This document shows, piece by piece, positions 5,529 to 10,138 of a stretch of 10,138 bases of DNA. This stretch comes from Rhodospirillales bacterium. Its GTDB lineage: Bacteria; Pseudomonadota; Alphaproteobacteria; Acetobacterales; Acetobacteraceae. The notes beneath the pieces were generated by a model that did not search any database, was not told the origin of the DNA, and was given only the letters and a program-made list of their open reading frames with translations. The stretch spans positions 1-10,138 of the forward strand of contig JAATGE010000402.1 in assembly GCA_015654825.1 (NCBI GenBank). Direction: 5' to 3'. Numbering within the stretch: the stretch's first letter is position 1; every line of letters starts with the position of its first letter. A program made the position numbers and the translations under genes.

Positions 5529-6590
5529 TCAATCCGCTGCGCGGATGATCCCGCCGCCCAGCACGCGGCTTCCGGCATAGAACACACACGCCTGCCCCGG
5601 CGCCGGCAGGGCCGCTTCGGCCAGCGTAACCATGGCGCCATCGGCCGTTGCGCGAACGTTCGCCGGGCGCAGCCGGTCGCGCGCCCGCAACCGCACCGTG
5701 CACTCAAGCCCCTCCGGCAGCGCATCGATCAGCCAGTTCACCGCGCGCAGCTTCACCTGCGTCGTGCCGCGATCGCGCGGCGCCACGACAACGCGGCGCG
5801 TCGTCGCATCCAGCGCCACCACCGCCAGCCGCTGCCCGCCGCCTTGCAACCCCAGCCGCTTGGACTGGCCCACCGTGTAGTGCGCGATGCCGCGATGCCG
5901 CCCCAGCACGGCACCCGTTTCGCTGACGATATCGCCCGGCACCGCGGCGTCGGGCCGCACCCGCGTCACCAGGTCGGCATAGCTGCCGGAGGGAACGAAG
6001 CAGATATCCTGGCTGTCCGGCTTTTCCGCGACCGGCAGCGCGAGCCGTGCGGCATGCCCGCGCACGGTGCCCTTATCCGGCATTGCGCCCAGCGGAAACC
6101 GGCAGAAATCGAGCTGATCGCGCGTGGTGGCGTAAAGAAACCAGCTCTGGTCGCGCGCCGCATCGGCCGCCGCATGCAGCTCCGCCCCGCCGGCGCCGTC
6201 CTCTCGCCGCACATAGTGCCCGGTCGCAAGTGCCGCCGCGCCCAGATCCCGCGCCAGGCCGAGCAGGTCGGTAAACTTCACACCCTGGTTGCAGCTGATG
6301 CACGGCACCGGCGTTTCGCCGGCGGCATAACTATCGGCAAACGGCTGGATGACGGTGGCGCGGAACCGCTCCTCGGCATTGATCACGTAATGCGGAATGC
6401 CGAGCCGATCGGCCACATTGCGCGCGTCATGGATATCCTGTCCCGCACAGCACGCACCGCGCCGCGCCGAGGCCGCCCCATGGTCGTACAGCTGCAGCGT
6501 AACGCCGATCACCTCGTGACCGGCCTCGGCCAGCAGCCCGGCCGTCACCGAACTATCGACGCCCCCCGACATGGCAACAACGATACGCAC
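5529..6590 (-). CDS. mnmA: tRNA-specific 2-thiouridylase MnmA
   Basis: MnmA thiolates U34 of tRNA-Lys, -Glu and -Gln, using ATP to adenylate the base and a persulfide sulfur relayed to its own cysteine. The 353 residues carry the PP-loop [10 protein letters not shown] (6-15), the catalytic Cys100 in [11 protein letters not shown] (96-106), LATGHY (121-126), and the second catalytic Cys197 in [18 protein letters not shown] (190-207). The tail half ([12 protein letters not shown] onward) matches the central and beta-barrel domains. Length is normal. The start is the GTG at 6590, which gives the family N-terminus [10 protein letters not shown]; an in-frame TGA lies 10 nt upstream, and the only ATG alternative (6572) would cut into the PP-loop. 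AGGAG lies about 13 nt before the GTG, a long spacing. A weak promoter-like pair (TTGGCT at 6681-6676, TTACAT at 6657-6652) lies upstream. Confidence 0.97.
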   Translation of the reverse strand: MRIVVAMSGGVDSSVTAGLLAEAGHEVIGVTLQLYDHGAASARRGACCAGQDIHDARNVADRLGIPHYVINAEERFRATVIQPFADSYAAGETPVPCISCNQGVKFTDLLGLARDLGAAALATGHYVRREDGAGGAELHAAADAARDQSWFLYATTRDQLDFCRFPLGAMPDKGTVRGHAARLALPVAEKPDSQDICFVPSGSYADLVTRVRPDAAVPGDIVSETGAVLGRHRGIAHYTVGQSKRLGLQGGGQRLAVVALDATTRRVVVAPRDRGTTQVKLRAVNWLIDALPEGLECTVRLRARDRLRPANVRATADGAMVTLAEAALPAPGQACVFYAGSRVLGGGIIRAAD

Positions 6591-6682
6591 GGCGTAATTT
6601 CATCTCCTGCGGCAGCGGCCGGCCCCGGAACCTGGGAACGGCCAACGAGCGATGTAACCCGCGTAGTAAGTAATCAGCCAAG

Positions 6683-6710
6683 AAAGGCCAGGGCTCTGCC
6701 CTGGCCTTTT
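6683..6710. terminator. Perfect palindrome with flanking A/T runs: terminator built on the REP core
   Basis: AAAGGCCAGGGC (6683-6694), loop TCT, GCCCTGGCCTTT (6698-6709) form a perfect 12-bp stem. The 21 bases 6684-6704 are identical to the reverse complement of 5370-5390 at the end of the large palindromic element, so this is a singlet copy of that repeat. It lies 13 nt beyond the stop of the 107-residue gene, which reads leftward into it. On the minus strand the stem is followed by TTTCTT, giving a plausible terminator. The plus strand also ends in TTTT. It therefore probably separates that gene from mnmA and may work in both directions. Confidence 0.7.
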
Positions 6711-6722
6711 CCTTACGCCGAC

Positions 6723-7046
6723 CTACCCGCGCGTCCGTGTCCGCCTAGGCGACTCGGTCGGCGTTGACAGGCTCACCGACACCCCCGCCGACACCAGCCC
6801 CAGCGAAAACGGAATGAGCCAAACCGGCCGCACCAGCAGCGGCATGAACGCGTGGCTCCACGCCCCCGCCCCCAGCACATGCTGCACGAAGTGCCGCATA
6901 TGCCCCACCAGCGCCGGGTTGAACTCCGCCAGCGCCAGGTCGAGCGTCATGCCATCCGGCATGAGCACCAGCAGCCCGAATGCGCCCACCAGCAGGGCGG
7001 CCGCCAACACGGCGAAGATGCGAAATGCAAGCACGGTAACTGCCAT
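6723..7046 (-). CDS. Small membrane protein of unknown function, two predicted transmembrane helices
   Basis: I do not recognise a family. The 107 residues have an N-terminal hydrophobic helix (about 8-29, FRIFAVLAAALLVGAFGLLV) and a second one (about 70-92, LLVRPVWLIPFSLGLVSAGV). They are joined by a loop with a polar, His-containing segment (GHMRHFVQHVLGAGAWSHAF, 48-67). The short C-terminal tail is Ser/Thr/Arg-rich and probably cytoplasmic. The first helix could be a signal anchor; no cleavage site is evident. Codon use is like the neighbours, and the frame gives a sensible two-helix protein, so I think it is real. The Shine-Dalgarno signal before the ATG at 7046 is weak. It sits downstream of chrA, separated by a stem-loop, and ends at a terminator. 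A link to chromate transport is possible only by position. Confidence 0.65.
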   Translation of the reverse strand: MAVTVLAFRIFAVLAAALLVGAFGLLVLMPDGMTLDLALAEFNPALVGHMRHFVQHVLGAGAWSHAFMPLLVRPVWLIPFSLGLVSAGVSVSLSTPTESPRRTRTRG

Positions 7047-7057
7047 TCTGCGGCCCT

Positions 7058-7084
7058 ATCGCGGGCGATGTCCACGCCCGCGAT
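7058..7084 (-). terminator. 10-bp perfect stem-loop between chrA and the small membrane gene
   Basis: ATCGCGGGCG (7058-7067) and CGCCCGCGAT (7075-7084) are perfect inverted repeats around a 7-nt loop. The structure starts 41 nt past the chrA stop codon and ends 11 nt before the ATG of the 107-residue gene. There is no T-run on either strand, so it is not a standard intrinsic terminator. It could end or stabilise the chrBA mRNA, or attenuate readthrough into the small gene. Folding would also place a stem next to that gene's ribosome-binding region. Confidence 0.4.
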
Positions 7085-7125
7085 GTGTCTTAGCAGGTCT
7101 TATGGTAACTTCATCGCCGATCGCT

Positions 7126-8496
7126 TCACGCCAGCCTCAGCGCCAGCCCCAGCAAGGCGCAAACCCCCAGCACCACCGGCACGCTTTGCCGCAGCCGAAA
7201 GATCAGCACCACCGCCACCACGGCCACCGCGGCCGCCGGCACGACAAGGCTTGAAACCACCGGCAGTTCCAGCGCGGCGGGCCCGGCGCGCAGCGTCACG
7301 GTCGCCGCGAACAGCGCATGCAGCGCGAACCACAGCGCCAGGTTCGCAATCACCCCCACCACGCTCGCCGTCACCGCCGCCAGCGCCGCCGCCAGCCGCC
7401 GGTTTTCCGCCAGCCGCTCCACCAGCGGCGCGCCCAGGAACACGAACGTGAAGCACGGCAGGAACGTCACCCAAAGCGTCAGCACGCTGGCCGCCACCCC
7501 GCCCGCAATGCCGTGCAGCGGCCCCGGCGCCCGATACCCCGCGAGAAACCCGACGAACTGCAGCACCAGGATCAGCGGCCCCGGCGTGGTTTCCGCCAGC
7601 CCCAGCCCGGCCAGCATCTCGGCGGGAGATACCCAGTGGTACGCATGCACCGCGTCCTGCGCCACATAAGCCAGCACCGCGTAGGCGCCGCCGACGGTCA
7701 CCACGGCCATCTTGGAGAAAAACCACGCCACGTCGGCATAAGTCCCCGGCGCGAATGCCGCCAGCAGCCCCACCGGCGCCAACCACAGCACCAGCGCCAG
7801 CATTCCGGCCCGCCGCGCCGCCGCCGCCTGCCGCGCCAGCCGCCCCGGATGGATCGCCAGCACCCGCTCGATCAGCCCCGGCGCATCGCCATGCGCGCCG
7901 CCATGCGAAGCGGCCCTGAACCAGCCCGCCCGCGCATACCCGACCAGCCCCGCCGCCACGACGACCAGCGGAAACGGCACCGCGAACACATACAGCGCCA
8001 CGAACGCCGCCCCCGCCACCGCCCACGACGCCCGCGTCTTCAGCGCCCGCCGACCGATCCGCAGCACCGCCTGCAGCACGATCGCCAGCACCGCGCACTT
8101 CAACCCGAAGAAAATGCCGTCCACCGCCGGCACCTGCCCCAGCGTCGCGTACAGCACCGAAAGCCCCAGCAGCACCACGGCGCCCGGCAGCACGAACAAC
8201 GTCCCCGCCGCGACGCCCCCGGCCGCGCCGTGTATGACCCAGCCCAGATACGTCGCCAGCTGCTGCGCCTCCGGCCCCGGCAGCAGCGAGCAAAAACTCA
8301 GCGCATGCAGAAACCGCCGCTCCCCCAGCCAGTGCCGCTCCTCGACGATCTCCCGATGCATCATGGCGATCTGTCCGGCCGGCCCGCCGAACGACAGCAC
8401 CCCGATTTTTAGCCACACCGCCAGTGTCGCCCAGAACCCGGGCAGCAGCGGCAGCTCCGTCCCCAGCGGGACGGAGAATTCCGCCGCGTCGTTCAT
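7126..8496 (-). CDS. chrA: Chromate transporter ChrA, long-chain (two-domain) form
   Basis: ChrA (CHR family) exports chromate from the cytoplasm across the inner membrane and gives chromate resistance. The 456 residues contain the two homologous CHR halves. The N-terminal half has WLKIGVLSFGGPAGQIAMMH (28-47, FGGP at 36-39) and LLPGPEAQQLATYLGW (71-86). The C-terminal half has FFSKMAVVTVGGAYAVLAYV (259-278) and ETTPGPLILVLQFVGF (302-317). About ten or more hydrophobic segments are spread over the length, with a polar, basic, His-containing linker (about 188-230) between the halves. The frame is open far upstream, but the start is the ATG at 8496, which overlaps the chrB TGA as ATGA and gives the normal N-terminus. 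Transport may instead serve sulfate or another oxyanion, so the substrate is inferred from the family and the chrB partner. Confidence 0.95.
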   Translation of the reverse strand: MNDAAEFSVPLGTELPLLPGFWATLAVWLKIGVLSFGGPAGQIAMMHREIVEERHWLGERRFLHALSFCSLLPGPEAQQLATYLGWVIHGAAGGVAAGTLFVLPGAVVLLGLSVLYATLGQVPAVDGIFFGLKCAVLAIVLQAVLRIGRRALKTRASWAVAGAAFVALYVFAVPFPLVVVAAGLVGYARAGWFRAASHGGAHGDAPGLIERVLAIHPGRLARQAAAARRAGMLALVLWLAPVGLLAAFAPGTYADVAWFFSKMAVVTVGGAYAVLAYVAQDAVHAYHWVSPAEMLAGLGLAETTPGPLILVLQFVGFLAGYRAPGPLHGIAGGVAASVLTLWVTFLPCFTFVFLGAPLVERLAENRRLAAALAAVTASVVGVIANLALWFALHALFAATVTLRAGPAALELPVVSSLVVPAAAVAVVAVVLIFRLRQSVPVVLGVCALLGLALRLA

Positions 8497-9335
8497 ACCG
8501 CCGGCTCCGCGGCCGCCTTCTCGCCCCGCGCCGGGCCAGGCCAGGTATGCGTCTCCGCCAGCGCGTCCCGGCTCCACCGCCAGAACGCGTCGTACAGCGA
8601 CAGCCCGACCTCGAGCTGCGCCAGATCGTCCCGGAACATGCGCGAAAGCCCGAGCGACGCCGCCAGCAGCCCCGCGCACTGCGGCGCCAGGTCCAGCCGC
8701 GCCGTATCCGCCCCGCGCACGATGACCGCGAGCCGCGACAACCCCGCGACACCCCCCAGCCCGAACTCCTGGATCATGACGTCGAAGGTGCATTGCTCGC
8801 CGCGGTGGCTCCAGAAGCAATCCTCGATGTCGAACGGCGTGGCGCCAAATCGCGCGGCCGTGCCCGCCACCTCCCCCGGCGCCACGAACAGGAACACCGC
8901 GCCGGGATCGACGAACCGCCGGATCAGCCAGGGGCAGGCGACCCGGTCCACTTTCGGCCGCGCCCGCGTCACCCACACCGTGCGCCCGCGCGCATCCGGC
9001 GGCGGCACCGCACTCGCGTTCAGCAGCGGTCCCCGTGCACCGCGCCACGCCGCCAGGCCCCCCTCCAGCACCTCTGCGGCAATTCCCGCATGCCGCAACC
9101 AGGCCGCCACCCCCGCGCTCAGGCCGCCGTCCGCGCAGACGACCACGGCCGCGCGCCCGGCCAGCGGAGCCGCCCAAACCTCCATTTGCCCCGCATCGCG
9201 CCGCACCGCGCCCGGCACCAGGAACGGTTCCGCCGAGCGCTCCGGATCGTTGCGAACATCGATAATGGCGGGCGCGTCGTGCGTCCCGATCAGCCGCATC
9301 AGGTGCGCGGCCGTCAGCGTCGAAGGAGCCGGCAT
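8493..9335 (-). CDS. chrB: Rhodanese-ChrB fusion: sulfurtransferase / chromate resistance protein
   Basis: The 280 residues join two domains. Residues about 5-105 form a rhodanese domain with IIDVRNDPE (24-32), FLVPGAVR (38-45), and the active-site loop CADGGLS (67-73) whose Cys67 would carry the persulfide. Residues about 118-270 form a ChrB C-terminal domain: WVTRARPKVDRVACPWLIRR (121-140), FDIEDCFWSHRGEQCTFD (168-185) and WPGPARGEK near the end. The N-terminal DNA-binding part of classical ChrB regulators is absent, so it is probably not a repressor of the usual kind. The ATG at 9335 fits the domain edge, with AAGGG upstream. It is the first gene of the chrB-chrA pair. The rhodanese half could handle thiols or sulfur during chromate stress, which is inference. 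Symbol by homology of the C-terminal half only. Confidence 0.88.
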   Translation of the reverse strand: MPAPSTLTAAHLMRLIGTHDAPAIIDVRNDPERSAEPFLVPGAVRRDAGQMEVWAAPLAGRAAVVVCADGGLSAGVAAWLRHAGIAAEVLEGGLAAWRGARGPLLNASAVPPPDARGRTVWVTRARPKVDRVACPWLIRRFVDPGAVFLFVAPGEVAGTAARFGATPFDIEDCFWSHRGEQCTFDVMIQEFGLGGVAGLSRLAVIVRGADTARLDLAPQCAGLLAASLGLSRMFRDDLAQLEVGLSLYDAFWRWSRDALAETHTWPGPARGEKAAAEPAV

Positions 9336-9729
9336 GGTCCCAATCCCTTAATCGCAGGAAGGACGCGATGCTTCGGCTGTCGCCTCACGGGGCGATCGCA
9401 CCACCCCTCGCCCGCACGGTGGCGAACCAATCCAGCCGCTGTCAAGCGCCGGCAGCCCAATCCGCCAGGCAATCGCATTTGAAAACCGCCACCGCCCGCT
9501 CCAACTGGCGTCGGCGAACAAGGAACAAGTAACAAAAGTTTTTGCTTCTTTTTTCAAAAAGAAGTACTTGTTCTTTTTTGAAAAAAAGAACCAAAAAACT
9601 TTTGTTAATTTGGCTTTCGTTTCGGGTCGAAGCGTCCGGCTCGAATGTCGTGCCAAGAAAATTCCAAATGCGATTCCCCTCGCTGCCCGCCTTGCCGCCC
9701 CGCCTGCCCCGGTGTACCGCCCGCCACCC
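9336..9729. promoter_or_regulatory. Divergent gap between chrB and the glycosyltransferase gene
   Basis: The 394-bp gap holds no convincing gene. Near chrB is a short imperfect hairpin (TCGCC / GGCGA around 9379-9394). A TTGACA hexamer on the minus strand (9445-9440), about 105 nt from the chrB start, is the best -35 candidate, but I see no good -10 element after it. The middle is taken up by the A+T-rich palindrome at 9530-9607, annotated separately. The stretch 9608-9729 before the glycosyltransferase is C/T-rich and shows no Shine-Dalgarno site or clear promoter. Confidence 0.45.
9530..9607. repeat. 78-bp A+T-rich palindrome with an outer stem and two inner hairpins
   Basis: The outer arms TAACAAAAGTTTTTG (9530-9544) and CAAAAAACTTTTGTTA (9592-9607) are inverted repeats with one extra A. 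Inside are two side-by-side hairpins: CTTCTTTTT / AAAAAGAAG (9545-9553, 9556-9564) and GTTCTTTTTT / AAAAAAGAAC (9570-9579, 9582-9591). The whole can fold into a three-way junction. Base composition is far more A+T-rich than anything else in the window. I recall similar runs often found between genes in Acetobacteraceae, so it is probably a member of a dispersed repeat family; this is recollection and was not searched. Its T-runs could also give bidirectional termination. Confidence 0.8.
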
Positions 9730-10138
9730 ATGCCCCCCCTTCTCTCGGTGGTCGTCCCCGCAAAAAACGAGGCGCCGAACATCGCCCCCCTGATTGCCGA
9801 AATCCGCGCCAACCTGGCCGGCATCGCGCACGAAATCGTCTACGTCGACGACGGCAGCACCGACGGCACCGCCTTGGCCCTCGCCGCCGCCGCGGCCGAA
9901 GCGCCCCTCACCCGCCGCCGCCACCGCACCAGTTGCGGCCAAAGCGCCGCCATCCTCACCGGCGTCCGCGCCGCCTCCGGCACCTGGATCGCTACCCTCG
10001 ACGGCGACGGCCAGAACGATCCCGCCGATATCCCCGCCCTGCTCGCCCGCGCCCAGTCGGAGCCCGGCCTCGTCCTCATCGCCGGCCCCCGCACCCAGCG
10101 CCGCGACAGCGCCGTGAAACGCCTTTCGCCACGCATCC
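9730..10138 (+). CDS. Family-2 glycosyltransferase, polyprenyl-phosphate sugar synthase type, N-terminal part
   Basis: The 136 visible residues are the GT-A fold of a GT2 enzyme: LLSVVVPAKNEAPNIAPL (4-21) for nucleotide binding, EIVYVDDGSTDGT (35-47), and IATLDGDGQNDPADIP (87-102) with the metal-binding acidic motif DGDGQNDP. CGQSAAILTGVRAA between them fits the branch related to dolichol- or undecaprenyl-phosphate mannosyl/glucosyl transferases (DPM1, GtrB, ArnC-like). These load a sugar on a lipid carrier at the cytoplasmic face of the membrane for cell-envelope glycosylation. The 3' end lies outside the window, so C-terminal membrane helices cannot be judged. The ATG at 9730 is chosen because it starts five codons before the first strand of the fold; a GTG at 9712 is the only near alternative. 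No Shine-Dalgarno sequence precedes it. Confidence 0.9.
   Translation, partial: MPPLLSVVVPAKNEAPNIAPLIAEIRANLAGIAHEIVYVDDGSTDGTALALAAAAAEAPLTRRRHRTSCGQSAAILTGVRAASGTWIATLDGDGQNDPADIPALLARAQSEPGLVLIAGPRTQRRDSAVKRLSPRI

Noticed and set aside
7318..8412. 364-codon plus-strand ORF opposite chrA
   Set aside because: Its Arg/Gln/His/Pro-rich composition is the typical antisense shadow of a GC-rich membrane-protein gene.
7126..9177. Long minus-strand extension upstream of chrA (683 codons), a possible ChrB-ChrA fusion
   Set aside because: The residues before the ATG at 8496 are an Arg/Gly/Ala-rich shadow of chrB in another frame. The true chrB frame overlaps chrA by ATGA.
9348..9942. Minus-strand ORFs crossing the A+T-rich palindrome, with Lys/Phe-rich segments
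   Set aside because: The Lys/Phe runs are translations of the A/T palindrome, and the rest is antisense to the glycosyltransferase. Such ORFs over repeats are usually spurious.

Overview
The window reads as chromosomal DNA from a high-GC alphaproteobacterium, most likely of the Acetobacteraceae/Rhodospirillales. This rests on the protein families and their alpha-type signatures, the strongly GC-biased codon use, the hemE-hemH-hemJ-rho gene order, and two kinds of intergenic palindromic repeat that resemble ones I associate with Acetobacteraceae. No database search was possible, so the taxonomic call is inference.

Left block (1-4015, all on the minus strand): uroporphyrinogen decarboxylase (hemE), ferrochelatase (hemH), a HAD-family phosphatase and the protoporphyrinogen oxidase hemJ form one tight operon. 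Each stop codon overlaps the next start as ATGA (4 nt). After a 301-bp gap comes the 5' part of rho, which runs off the left edge. The operon supplies the late steps of heme synthesis: HemE makes coproporphyrinogen III, HemJ oxidises protoporphyrinogen IX and HemH inserts iron.

Centre (4016-5528): a 313-bp gap separates hemE from a divergent DUF299 kinase/pyrophosphorylase, the regulator of pyruvate phosphate dikinase or PEP synthase. The order DUF299 (RP001 type)-hemE-hemH-hemJ (RP883 type) is the conserved cluster reported to overlap the replication origin of Caulobacter crescentus and the putative origin of Rickettsia prowazekii. The gap holds an A+T-rich patch and five TATCC cores in one orientation, so it is a candidate chromosomal oriC. 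By eye the GC skew does not switch here, which argues against it. Downstream of the DUF299 gene lies a 180-bp nested palindrome of paired inverted REP type, then a short A+T-richer stretch ending in a strong intrinsic terminator.

Right block (5529-9335, minus strand): mnmA (tRNA 2-thiouridylase), a singlet copy of the palindrome core that probably works as a terminator, a small two-helix membrane protein of unknown function, and a chromate module. In that module a rhodanese-ChrB_C fusion overlaps the chromate transporter chrA by 4 nt.

Right edge (9336-10138): a 394-bp gap carries a 78-bp A+T-rich three-stem palindrome. It is followed on the plus strand by the 5' part of a family-2 glycosyltransferase of the polyprenyl-phosphate sugar synthase type. 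I saw no tRNA, rRNA, CRISPR array, transposase or prophage gene.
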